From: an uncultured Clostridia bacterium
GTDB taxonomy: Bacteria > Bacillota > Clostridia > TANB77 > CAG-508
Assembly (NCBI GenBank): GCA_944388615.1
Contig: CALXJL010000042.1
Location: 1-11,549, forward strand
Length of the DNA stretch: 11,549 nucleotides
Direction: 5' to 3'
A program made the position numbers and the translations under genes. The notes under the pieces were generated by a model. That model was not told where the DNA came from. It worked only from the letters and a program-made list of their open reading frames with translations, and ran no database searches. Below, one piece after another: positions 1 to 7,171 of this stretch; position 1 is the first letter of the stretch; each line of letters opens with the position of its first letter.

Positions 1-276
1 ATAGCGAAGGAAATGTAGAAGTAAGATTAAAATTATTAAATGAAATAGGAAGTGGGCCTACAGTAATTACGAATTTTGATGATATAAGAAATCAATATTC
101 TACCGTTACGAAAAGTAACAACGGTACATAAAGATGTTTCAGAGAGATTAAAAAAAATAAATCCAGTATTAGCATCACAGGTAAGAGTAATTCTAAATGA
201 AAATAAAGCAGAAAGGCATATAAGAGGTGGAATGGCAACAAAAAGAAAATATCTATCTAACAAAGAAAATGAGTAG
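1..276 (+). pseudogene. 3' end of an unrecognised gene with an apparent frameshift
   Basis: Two + strand frames together look like one coding region. The first is open from the left edge (codons in phase with base 3) to a TAA at 129-131. The second is open from 88 to a TAG at 274-276 and has no ATG until 232, so it has no plausible start of its own. Joining them needs a one-base skip, most simply removal of one A from the AAAA run at 111-114, giving about 90 continuous residues. The second part is basic and contains RHIRGGMATKRKYL close to its end. I do not recognise the family. The break could be a real mutation (pseudogene), a sequencing or assembly error in the homopolymer, or, less likely, programmed frameshifting. 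The gene starts outside the window. Confidence 0.55.
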
Positions 277-282
277 TTTGTA

Positions 283-311
283 TATACATCTTGCATTAAA
301 TGTGATATAAT
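283..311 (+). promoter_or_regulatory. Extended -10 promoter upstream of the RelA/SpoT-like gene
   Basis: TGATATAAT at 303-311 is a perfect extended -10 element (TGn followed by TATAAT). The hexamer 17 bp further upstream is TATACA (283-288), a 4/6 match to TTGACA, which is tolerable because an extended -10 partly replaces the -35. Transcription would start near 317-319, giving a leader of about 40 nt before the start codon at 358. This suggests the following gene has its own promoter, separate from the broken gene upstream. Confidence 0.6.
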
Positions 312-357
312 AATTTGCACTATTTAAACAATTGATGAATAAGGAAGGATGCAATGT

Positions 358-1422
358 ATGAATACACTAAAAAAAGAAACACCTCTGGAACAATCCATAA
401 ATAAGTATATGAAAATAAAATATGATGATCATATAATAAATAAAGCAGCAGAACTTGCTTTATTTATTTGTAAGGAATTTGAAGAACAATTTTCTGATAT
501 TAATTTTGAATTCAGATATAGAATAAAATCTGATTCTAGTCTAAAAAAGAAATTACTAAAATTAGAAGCAGAAAGACTTGAGGATTTATTTTTTATAGAT
601 GAATTACCAGATACACAAATGGACTATTTAAAAAATATAATAATGAAAAAATATATGTTATTTAAACAGATGGATAAAGAAAGTGCAAAAAAAGAATTTG
701 ATAAATTAATATTAAGAAAAAATATAAATGGATTAGAAGAAAAACAGTTAAGTATGAGTTATATTGAAGAAAAGGGAAGAAATCCAGAAAAACCGGAAGA
801 ATATCTAAAATTGTTCGATATAATTGGAATGAAACTAATTATAAATAATGTACCTAAGAATTACAAAACCAGTTTAAATCCAATTGATAAATTAATAGAA
901 GAAAGAGACAGTTTAAATTGTACTACACAAGAATATAAAAAATTAGATGAAGAAATTAGAACTAGAGTTATATTAGAATTTATGGATAATAATATATTAA
1001 CCAATGAAAAGCTAAATAATATGGGATTATATAGTCTAAAAAATAGAAGAAAAAATGTAGTAAAGACAAATGGATATAAAGCCGCTCATTCAACTTTAGT
1101 AGAAATAAACAATGAAGACTATACATATGAATTTCAAGGAAGAACTAAATATGTAGAAAAAATAACTCAAGAAGGAGTGGCAGATCATAGTAAAAGGTTC
1201 GGTAAAAATAGAAATTTACCTAAACCGACATATAATAATAATCAAATAGAAAATTTACGAAAATCAATACCTGAATATTATGTTTATAGACAAGAAACTA
1301 AAGATTTATATAAATGTAATTTTATAGAAAATACATATTATTATTATTTAAAAGATTATTGGAAAGATAGCAGATTGCTAGAAAAATTGTGGAATGTTGA
1401 TGTGGCGATAATAAAAAAATAA
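358..1422 (+). CDS. RelA/SpoT-domain (alarmone synthetase-like) protein with long insertions
   Basis: The protein carries the signature order of (p)ppGpp synthetase domains. Counting from the upstream ATG at 349, these are YRIKSDSSLKKK (R58, K60, S61; the ATP/GTP-phosphate-binding motif), FDIIGMKLII (D157, the metal-binding Asp position), NGYKAAH (Y243, H247; guanosine stacking), YEFQGRT (E261, Q263, R265; catalytic Glu) and EGVADHSKRFG (H280). There is no HD hydrolase, TGS or ACT domain, so it resembles a small synthetase rather than a long Rel. It is larger than usual small alarmone synthetases (about 200-250 residues) because roughly 95 residues separate the first motif from D157 and about 85 separate D157 from Y243. 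The C-terminus is Tyr-rich (329-333). The ATG at 349 directly abuts the SD-like AAGGAAGG (341-348); the in-frame ATG at 358 has proper 9-nt spacing and is preferred (354 aa). From the family, such enzymes transfer pyrophosphate from ATP to GDP/GTP; some relatives are toxic or modify tRNA. Activity here is inferred from motifs only. Confidence 0.75.
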   Translation: MNTLKKETPLEQSINKYMKIKYDDHIINKAAELALFICKEFEEQFSDINFEFRYRIKSDSSLKKKLLKLEAERLEDLFFIDELPDTQMDYLKNIIMKKYMLFKQMDKESAKKEFDKLILRKNINGLEEKQLSMSYIEEKGRNPEKPEEYLKLFDIIGMKLIINNVPKNYKTSLNPIDKLIEERDSLNCTTQEYKKLDEEIRTRVILEFMDNNILTNEKLNNMGLYSLKNRRKNVVKTNGYKAAHSTLVEINNEDYTYEFQGRTKYVEKITQEGVADHSKRFGKNRNLPKPTYNNNQIENLRKSIPEYYVYRQETKDLYKCNFIENTYYYYLKDYWKDSRLLEKLWNVDVAIIKK

Positions 1423-1452
1423 AATTATATTTGATATGATTAGTATAAATAA

Positions 1453-1481
1453 TTGACTTTAAATTAAAATAAATATAGAAT
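1453..1481 (+). promoter_or_regulatory. Sigma-A-type promoter for the ligA operon
   Basis: TTGACT (1453-1458) and TAGAAT (1476-1481) are separated by exactly 17 bp, and each matches its consensus at 5 of 6 positions. Transcription would begin near 1487-1489, about 22 nt before the ligA start. No operator-like inverted repeat overlaps it. Confidence 0.75.
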
Positions 1482-1510
1482 ATGGAAAGTAATTATTATC
1501 GGAGGAAAAT

Positions 1511-3499
1511 ATGAATAAAAAACAAGCAAAAGAAAATATAGACAAATTAAGAAAAGACTTAGAGTATTATGCAGATAAATACTATAATGAAGATTCACCA
1601 GAAATAAGTGATTATGAATATGATATGATGTTAAAAAAGCTAAAGGAATTAGAAAATCAGTTCCCAGAATTTATAACAAGAGATTCTTTAACTCAAAAAG
1701 TGGGAGGACAAGTTAATTCTAAATTTGAAGAAGTTGAACATGAAGTCCCATTACAGAGCCTGCAAGATATATTTTCATTTGAAGAGCTTTATGAGTTTGA
1801 TGAAAGAGTTAAAAAACAGCAAGAAGATGAAGAATTAAAATATGTAGTAGAGACCAAAATTGACGGTTTATCTGTAGCAATAGAATATAAAAATGGAGTT
1901 TTAGTAAGAGCAGCAACAAGGGGAAATGGCTTAATAGGAGAGGATGTAACAGAAAATATAAAAACTATAAAAACTGTACCACAAAAATTAAATAAAAATG
2001 TAGATATAATTGTTAGAGGAGAAGTTTTTATTAGTAAACAAGGGTTTGAAACTTTAAACAAAACAAGACAAGAACAAGGTGATGTTTTATTTGCTAATGC
2101 TAGAAATGCTGCTGCTGGTTCTTTAAGACAATTGGATTCAAAAATAACTGCTAGCAGACCACTTGATATTTATATTTTTAATGTACAAAGGTTAACCAAT
2201 AATATGTTTAATTCTCATTATGAACAATTAATGTTTTTAGAAGAATTAGGATTTAATGTAAATCCAGTAAAAATACCTTGTAATAATATCGAAGAAGCGG
2301 TAAATGCAATAAAAAAAATAGGAGAAGATAGAGAAAAATTATCTTTTAACATAGATGGGGCTGTAGTTAAGGTAGATAGTTTAAGTTTTAGAGAAAAACT
2401 AGGTACTACCTATAAATTCCCTAAATGGGCAATTGCATATAAGTATCCTCCAGAGAAAAAAGAAACTATTTTAAAAGATATAATTTGTCAAGTTGGAAGA
2501 ACTGGAGCTATAACTCCAATGGCTATATTAGAGCCAGTTCAAGTAGATGGTTCAACAATATCTAAAACAACACTGCATAATGAAGATTTTATAAAAGATA
2601 AAGATATAAGAATAGGGGATACAGTTGTTATTCAAAAACAAGGTGATGTAATTCCTGAAGTGGTTGATGTAATAAAAAATAAAAGAACAGGAAGTGAGAA
2701 GGTTTTTAAAATGCCAAAAACATGTCCTGTATGTGGAGCACCTGCTATAAGAGAAGAAGGAGAAGCTGTTACCAGATGTATAGGAATTGAATGTAAAGCA
2801 CAAGCACTAAGAAGTATAATACATTTTGCTTCTAAAGAGGGTATGGAAATAGATGGTCTTGGAGCTAGTATTATAGAACAATTAATGGAAAAAGGATTAG
2901 TAAACAATATTTCTGATATATATAATTTAACATTAGAAGATATTGCATCATTAAAAAAGAATGGTAAAAAATTTGCACAAAATCTAATAGATAGTATTGA
3001 AAATAGCAAAAAACGAGATCTATTTAAATTGATTAATGCATTAGGAATAAGACATGTTGGTATTAAATCAGCCAAAAGTCTAGCAAAAGCATATAAGAAT
3101 ATAGAAAATTTAGCTAATGCATCATATGAGAGTTTAATTTCTAATAATGATGTCGGAGAAATAGTTGCAACTAGTATATATAATTTTTTTAGACAAGAAC
3201 AAACTGTTGATCTTTTAGAAAAATTAAAAGTAGCAGGTGTTAATATGGAGTCTTTAGAAAAAGATACAGGGAATAAATTCGAGGGAATGACTTTTGTTTT
3301 AACTGGTTCTTTAGAGAATTATTCTAGAAATGAAGCAAGTGAGATTATAGAAAAATTGGGAGGTAAAACTTCTAGTTCGGTTTCAAAGAAAACTACTTAT
3401 GTAATAGCAGGTGAAGAAGCGGGAAGTAAACTAAAAAAAGCGCAAGAATTGGGCGTAAAGATTATTACAGAAAAAGAATTTAGTGATATGATTAATTAA
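1511..3499 (+). CDS. ligA: NAD+-dependent DNA ligase LigA
   Basis: Seals 3'-OH/5'-phosphate nicks in duplex DNA using NAD+, joining Okazaki fragments and completing excision repair. The protein has the full domain order of bacterial LigA: N-terminal Ia domain with the conserved YY-x-D and D-YD residues (about 19-37), adenylation domain with the nucleotidyl-lysine motif TKIDG (K116), the GNG..GEDVT segment (138-147), VRGEVF (168-173), IDGAVVKVD (281-289) and KFPKWAIAYKYP (302-313). An OB fold follows (about 318-400), then a four-Cys zinc finger (C405, C408, C423, C428), helix-hairpin-helix repeats (about 440-575) and a C-terminal BRCT domain (about 588-662). The length of 662 aa is typical and nothing is truncated. 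The start is fixed by GGAGG at 1501-1505. It is the first gene of a likely operon; the next gene begins 13 nt after its stop. Confidence 0.97.
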   Translation: MNKKQAKENIDKLRKDLEYYADKYYNEDSPEISDYEYDMMLKKLKELENQFPEFITRDSLTQKVGGQVNSKFEEVEHEVPLQSLQDIFSFEELYEFDERVKKQQEDEELKYVVETKIDGLSVAIEYKNGVLVRAATRGNGLIGEDVTENIKTIKTVPQKLNKNVDIIVRGEVFISKQGFETLNKTRQEQGDVLFANARNAAAGSLRQLDSKITASRPLDIYIFNVQRLTNNMFNSHYEQLMFLEELGFNVNPVKIPCNNIEEAVNAIKKIGEDREKLSFNIDGAVVKVDSLSFREKLGTTYKFPKWAIAYKYPPEKKETILKDIICQVGRTGAITPMAILEPVQVDGSTISKTTLHNEDFIKDKDIRIGDTVVIQKQGDVIPEVVDVIKNKRTGSEKVFKMPKTCPVCGAPAIREEGEAVTRCIGIECKAQALRSIIHFASKEGMEIDGLGASIIEQLMEKGLVNNISDIYNLTLEDIASLKKNGKKFAQNLIDSIENSKKRDLFKLINALGIRHVGIKSAKSLAKAYKNIENLANASYESLISNNDVGEIVATSIYNFFRQEQTVDLLEKLKVAGVNMESLEKDTGNKFEGMTFVLTGSLENYSRNEASEIIEKLGGKTSSSVSKKTTYVIAGEEAGSKLKKAQELGVKIITEKEFSDMIN

Positions 3500-3512
3500 A
3501 AGGTGAAAATAT

Positions 3513-3752
3513 ATGGATAAAAATTATGAATTTCAAAAAATGGAAGAAGAATTATCTAATGGATATCAGTTATATTTTACTTATGTTAGAAATAGATATC
3601 TGTTATTCAAAACAGCAGATAATTGTTATACTCAAAAACTATTAACAGACGACCCTAAAAATCCTCAACCAAGATTATCTATTATAACTAAGAAAAGAGT
3701 AAAAGAAATGTTCCCCTATATGGAAGAAATGGAATATAAAGTAATGATATAA
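3513..3752 (+). CDS. Unknown 79-residue protein between ligA and an exonuclease gene
   Basis: Not recognised. The frame is supported by an SD sequence (AAGGTG, 3500-3505) at normal spacing, by the 13-nt gap after ligA, and by the exonuclease gene 25 nt downstream with its own SD. The product is soluble, with no signal peptide or membrane segment. It is rich in aromatic and charged residues: an acidic start, a Tyr/Phe-rich middle (YQLYFTYVRNRYLLF, about 18-32) likely to form beta strands, a Pro-containing turn (DDPKNPQPR, 46-54), then a basic stretch and an amphipathic helix-like C-terminus (KKRVKEMFPYMEEME). Operon position suggests a link with DNA repair or replication, but that is inference by association only. 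Confidence 0.75.
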   Translation: MDKNYEFQKMEEELSNGYQLYFTYVRNRYLLFKTADNCYTQKLLTDDPKNPQPRLSIITKKRVKEMFPYMEEMEYKVMI

Positions 3753-3777
3753 AATGGAAAAATAAAAGGAGAAAAAA

Positions 3778-4308
3778 ATGGAACAAATGAATTTATTTGG
3801 AACAATAGAGGAAGATAATATATTTGTAGCGGTTGATGTAGAAACTACAGGATTATCTCCAATATTAAATGAATTAATTGAAATTAGTGCAATAAAATAT
3901 AATAAGACAAATAAAATAGATGTATTTACAACTTTAATAAAGCCTAAAAATGAAATTCCAAACAAAATAACACAAATAACAGGTATTTCTAATGAAATGG
4001 TCAAAAATGCTCCTAGTGTTGAAAAAATTATGCCGATGCTTGTGAGTTTTATAGGAAATAATCCCATGATAGCTCACAATGCATCATTTGACATGGGTTT
4101 TTTACAAAATAATTCAAATAAAAGCTTTTCAGATAATGAGATTATAGACACTCTACTAATTAGTAGACAAATGGCTCCTGAATTAAGTAATCATAAATTA
4201 GGAACAATGGCAAGATATATAGGGATAGTTGAAAATGGCTTCCATAGAGCAGAATTCGATTGTGAATGTTGTGCTAAAATTTATATGAAATATAAAGGAT
4301 GGATTTAA
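3778..4308 (+). CDS. Stand-alone DEDDh 3'-5' exonuclease (DnaQ/PolC epsilon-like)
   Basis: The 176-residue protein is essentially one DEDDh exonuclease domain. ExoI is VDVETTGL with D20 and E22, ExoII is AHNASFDMGFL with D105, and ExoIII is HRAEFD with H156 and D161 (the H-x4-D spacing of the DEDDh subfamily). All five catalytic positions are present, so two-metal-ion 3'-5' hydrolysis of DNA (or RNA) is expected. The closest known relatives are polymerase III epsilon subunits and the exonuclease domain of PolC. No polymerase or helicase domain is fused. The N-terminal residues EQMNLFG contain Q-M-N-L-F, resembling the sliding-clamp-binding pentapeptide QL(S/D)LF. The SD AAAGGAG (3765-3771) supports the start at 3778. 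It is the third gene of the ligA operon, favouring a role in repair or replication. Whether it proofreads for a polymerase or acts alone cannot be decided from sequence. Confidence 0.9.
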   Translation: MEQMNLFGTIEEDNIFVAVDVETTGLSPILNELIEISAIKYNKTNKIDVFTTLIKPKNEIPNKITQITGISNEMVKNAPSVEKIMPMLVSFIGNNPMIAHNASFDMGFLQNNSNKSFSDNEIIDTLLISRQMAPELSNHKLGTMARYIGIVENGFHRAEFDCECCAKIYMKYKGWI

Positions 4309-4312
4309 ACAA

Positions 4313-4344
4313 AGTTTCTTATTATAAACTCTTTTCTTTTTTTT
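4313..4344 (+). terminator. Weak candidate terminator after the exonuclease gene
   Basis: AGTTT (4313-4317) and AAACT (4326-4330) form a 5-bp stem with an 8-nt loop, followed by a pyrimidine run that is almost all T (4331-4344). The T tract is convincing but the stem is short and AT-rich, so termination would be inefficient. It lies at the natural end of the ligA operon. Confidence 0.35.
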
Positions 4345-4349
4345 AGAAA

Positions 4350-4360
4350 TATAATATAAT
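4350..4360 (+). promoter_or_regulatory. Possible -10 element(s) for the PBP gene
   Basis: Two overlapping TATAAT hexamers lie at 4350-4355 and 4355-4360, followed by a leader of about 60 nt. No good TTGACA-like -35 is found at 16-18 bp: TTTTCT at 4332-4337 is the best for the second -10. The call rests on the -10 match and on the gene switch here. In such AT-rich DNA it could be chance. Confidence 0.35.
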
Positions 4361-4426
4361 AGGACAAGACAAAAATAGATATTTCGGTAGTTAATATTTT
4401 TATAGTAACAAAGGAGGTTACATTAA

Positions 4427-7084
4427 ATGGGAAGTAATGCAAAACGTATGGATAATAGCAAGAAAAAGCATAAAATAGATAAAAACGAAAAAGATCTTGT
4501 TGAAAAAAAAGATGGAAAAAAGAAACCTAAAAAGAAAAATGGAAAAATAAAAAAGATTATTAAAATATTAATTATAATAATGCTTTTAATGTTTGTTATA
4601 TTAGCAGGTATTGTAGTAGGAATATTTACAAGTGATAAATATAAACTTACAGAAGAGGATTTACTGAGTGCTGGAGGAAATACTACTATTTATGATGCAA
4701 ATGGCGAACTAATTACAGAAGTTAGTGGTGATGCTAATAGAAAAATTGTGAAATATGACGAATTACCAAAATATTTACCAATAGCATTTGTATCAATTGA
4801 AGATGAAAGATTTTATGAACATAATGGAATAGATATAAAAAGATCAGCAGCAGCTACAATTACATATATATTTAATAGAGGAGAATCTTCTTTTGGTGGA
4901 AGTACTATAACACAGCAATTAATAAAAAATCTAAAAGAAGATAAAGATAATTCTAGTTGGGCAGGTGTCCAAAGAAAAATAAGAGAAATGGCTAGAGCAT
5001 ATAATTTAGAAAAAATGCTTTCAAAAGATCAAATATTAGAAATGTATTTAAATATTGTGTTCATGGGTGGTACTAATGTTGGTGTTGGTGCAGGTGCAAG
5101 TTATTATTTTAACAAAGATGTATCTCAATTAGATTTAGCAGAATGTGCATTTCTAGCAGGAATCAATCATTCACCAAATAGTTATAATCCATATGATACT
5201 GAAAATGCAGAAAAAATAAGTGAAAGAATAAAAACTAGAACAAAAACTGTTCTTAACAAAATGAAAGAATTAGGCAAAATAGATAGTGAAGAAGAATATA
5301 ATGAAGCAATAGCAAAAGTAGATGCTGGTTTAACATTTACAAAAGGTACTTTGGGAAATGCATCATTATCATATCATGCTACAGCAGCTATAAATCAAGT
5401 TGTTAAACAAATAGCAGAAGAAAATGATTTAACATATGACGCAGCTAGATTAAAAGTATATGGTGGAGGATATAAGATATATACTACTGTTGACCCTACA
5501 ATACAAGCTAGAATGGAAGAAGAATATCATAAGGATTCTACCTATGTAAAAAAATCTAAAAAAGTAGAAGGAGAACATACTCAATCAGCAATGGTTATAA
5601 TTGATCACAAAACTGGTTATGTAGTAGGAACTGTAGGTGGACTTGGAACTGATACTAATGCACTAGGAACAAATAGAGCAACCCAAAGTAAAAGACAACC
5701 AGGATCTTCAATAAAACCAATAGCAGTTATAGCACCTGCATTAGAAAATGGAATAATAAATATGGGAACAGTTTATGATGACTCTCCTACAACTTTTGGA
5801 AATTATACACCTAAAAATTCAACAGGATATCAAGGTTTAACAACAATACCACATGCAATTGAAGCATCATCAAATATAGTTGAATTAAAAATAATGTCAG
5901 AATTAACACCTAAAAAATCAATAGAATTTCTAAGAAGTGCAGGAGTAACTAGTTTAGTAACTGCTGATGAAAATTCGACTGCTAATGATGAAGTACTTTC
6001 ACTAGCATTAGGAGGACAACGTAATGGTATTAGTGTTTTAGAAATGGCAGGAGCATATGCAGCAATTGCAAATGATGGTGAATATATAACACCTACATTT
6101 TATACTAGAGTAGAAGATGCAAATGGTAAGGTTGTGCTTGAACCAAACCAAACTAGACAAAGAGTATTATCTACGGAAAATGCGTTTTTAATGAAGAATG
6201 TTCTTACAGAACCAGTAGTAGGAAGTAAAGGTACAGCTAAAAGTTGTGCAATGTCTAATATGGATGTTGGAGCAAAAACAGGAACTACAGATGAGAGTGT
6301 TGATAGATGGCTTTGCGGATTTACACCATATTATACAGCTGCTACATGGTATGGATATGATACTAATGAATCTGTTTCATTCTCTGGTAATCCATCAGCA
6401 AAAATATGGTCTGCAATAATGAAAGATATACATAAGGATCTAGAAGAAGCTAGATTTGTTCAACCTAGTAATGTGGTAACAGCAAAGATATGTATGGATT
6501 CTGGAAAATCTGCAACATCATCTTGTAGTAGAACAGAAACAATATATTTTGTTTCTGGAACAGTTCCAGAAGAATGTACGGGTCATGAAGGTGCAACTGT
6601 TTGTTCAGAATCTGGAAAACTTGTAACAGAATATTGTCCAAATCCAACAACCAAAAGATTTTTGACTACACCTGAGAAAGAACAAACAACTTTGTGGACT
6701 ACTAATTCAAATGGAAAATACAATAAAATAACTGAGACATGTACAATACATACGAGTCCATCTAGTACTTCACAAAATACTAATACGGTTACAAATACAA
6801 CTCCGAGTGATCCTGTTATAGTAGATACAAAGAAGGTAACTGTACCGAGTGTAATTGGTGAAACTCAAGCAACAGCAGAATCTGCATTAAAAGCAGTAGG
6901 ATTAAAAGTAAGTGTGAAAGTAACTGAAGTTGAATCTGGAACAGATGGAGCAGTAATTGCTCAAAGTATTAATGCCGGTTCTAAAGTTGAAGAAGGATCT
7001 ACTATTACAATAACTGTAGCCAAAATTAAAGAACCACCATCAAGTACAAATGAAGTTACAAATGAAGTTACAACGACTCAATAA
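4427..7084 (+). CDS. Class A penicillin-binding protein (GT51 + transpeptidase + PASTA)
   Basis: A bifunctional peptidoglycan synthase that polymerises lipid II and cross-links stem peptides outside the membrane. Residues 1-45 are a highly basic cytoplasmic tail and about 46-68 a single membrane anchor. The GT51 domain (about 85-275) shows EDERFYEHNG with catalytic E125, GGSTITQQLIKNL (158-169) and the LEK-LSKDQILEMYLN region (194-209). The transpeptidase domain (about 385-665) shows PGSSIKP with catalytic S427 and K430, S481-S482-N483 as the SxN motif and KTGTT (617-621). A Cys-rich linker (C689, C700, C717, C726, C737, C772) and a Ser/Thr/Asn-rich stretch (776-797) lead to one PASTA domain (about 802-867), which in relatives binds muropeptide. 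The tail ends in a TNEV repeat. The length of 885 aa is normal for PBP1A/PonA-type proteins with extensions. The start has an ideal SD (AAAGGAGGT, 4410-4418). Both active sites look intact. Confidence 0.95.
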   Translation: MGSNAKRMDNSKKKHKIDKNEKDLVEKKDGKKKPKKKNGKIKKIIKILIIIMLLMFVILAGIVVGIFTSDKYKLTEEDLLSAGGNTTIYDANGELITEVSGDANRKIVKYDELPKYLPIAFVSIEDERFYEHNGIDIKRSAAATITYIFNRGESSFGGSTITQQLIKNLKEDKDNSSWAGVQRKIREMARAYNLEKMLSKDQILEMYLNIVFMGGTNVGVGAGASYYFNKDVSQLDLAECAFLAGINHSPNSYNPYDTENAEKISERIKTRTKTVLNKMKELGKIDSEEEYNEAIAKVDAGLTFTKGTLGNASLSYHATAAINQVVKQIAEENDLTYDAARLKVYGGGYKIYTTVDPTIQARMEEEYHKDSTYVKKSKKVEGEHTQSAMVIIDHKTGYVVGTVGGLGTDTNALGTNRATQSKRQPGSSIKPIAVIAPALENGIINMGTVYDDSPTTFGNYTPKNSTGYQGLTTIPHAIEASSNIVELKIMSELTPKKSIEFLRSAGVTSLVTADENSTANDEVLSLALGGQRNGISVLEMAGAYAAIANDGEYITPTFYTRVEDANGKVVLEPNQTRQRVLSTENAFLMKNVLTEPVVGSKGTAKSCAMSNMDVGAKTGTTDESVDRWLCGFTPYYTAATWYGYDTNESVSFSGNPSAKIWSAIMKDIHKDLEEARFVQPSNVVTAKICMDSGKSATSSCSRTETIYFVSGTVPEECTGHEGATVCSESGKLVTEYCPNPTTKRFLTTPEKEQTTLWTTNSNGKYNKITETCTIHTSPSSTSQNTNTVTNTTPSDPVIVDTKKVTVPSVIGETQATAESALKAVGLKVSVKVTEVESGTDGAVIAQSINAGSKVEEGSTITITVAKIKEPPSSTNEVTNEVTTTQ
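7046..7069 (+). repeat. Tandem 12-bp repeat at the 3' end of the PBP gene
   Basis: ACAAATGAAGTT occurs twice in direct succession (7046-7057 and 7058-7069). It encodes two in-frame TNEV units in the low-complexity tail after the PASTA domain. It is probably a slippage product in a structurally tolerant region. Confidence 0.8.
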
Positions 7085-7104
7085 ATTGGTTATAGGATAT
7101 CCAA

Positions 7105-7139
7105 AATAGAATGTTAAAGTTCTACTTTAACATTCTATT
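7105..7139. terminator. Perfect 15-bp hairpin between the PBP gene and cysS
   Basis: The left arm AATAGAATGTTAAAG (7105-7119) and the right arm CTTTAACATTCTATT (7125-7139) are exact reverse complements with a 5-nt loop, TTCTA. On the + strand it is followed by A-rich sequence, not a T tract, so it is not a textbook intrinsic terminator. It begins 21 nt after the PBP stop and ends 32 nt before cysS. It could act as a factor-assisted terminator, a 3'-end stabiliser of the PBP mRNA, or a processing site. The hairpin is certain as sequence; its function is not. Confidence 0.5.
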
Positions 7140-7171
7140 AAAACCTAAAAATAATTGATAAGGATATATGT

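Noticed and set aside
36..320. 94-residue open frame on the - strand at the left edge
   Set aside because: It overlaps the + strand coding-like fragment and the promoter of the next gene. No SD and no recognisable protein; it looks like a chance open frame.
349..357. ATG at 349 as the start of the RelA/SpoT-like gene
   Set aside because: It directly follows the SD-like AAGGAAGG with no spacing. The in-frame ATG at 358 has normal spacing, so 358 was chosen; the difference is only three residues.
358..1422. Toxin-antitoxin pair made of the RelA/SpoT-like gene and a neighbour
   Set aside because: Toxic small alarmone synthetases usually have a small antitoxin gene next to them. The upstream fragment is broken and separated by a promoter, and the downstream neighbour is ligA with its own promoter, so no antitoxin candidate is visible.
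2632..3075. 147-residue - strand open frame inside ligA, and similar antisense frames elsewhere (for example 1789-2061, 3675-4067, 7833-8093, 10257-10538)
   Set aside because: All lie opposite strongly conserved genes and have no family signature. They arise because AT-rich codons read in reverse contain few stops.
7111..7158. 15-codon frame starting with ATG at 7111 ahead of cysS, considered as a leader peptide
   Set aside because: It has no SD, contains no Cys codon, and overlaps the hairpin arms. A Cys-sensing attenuator peptide is not supported.
7085..7171. T-box riboswitch for cysS
   Set aside because: The gap is only 87 nt, far too short, and no conserved T-box sequence or terminator/antiterminator pair is present.
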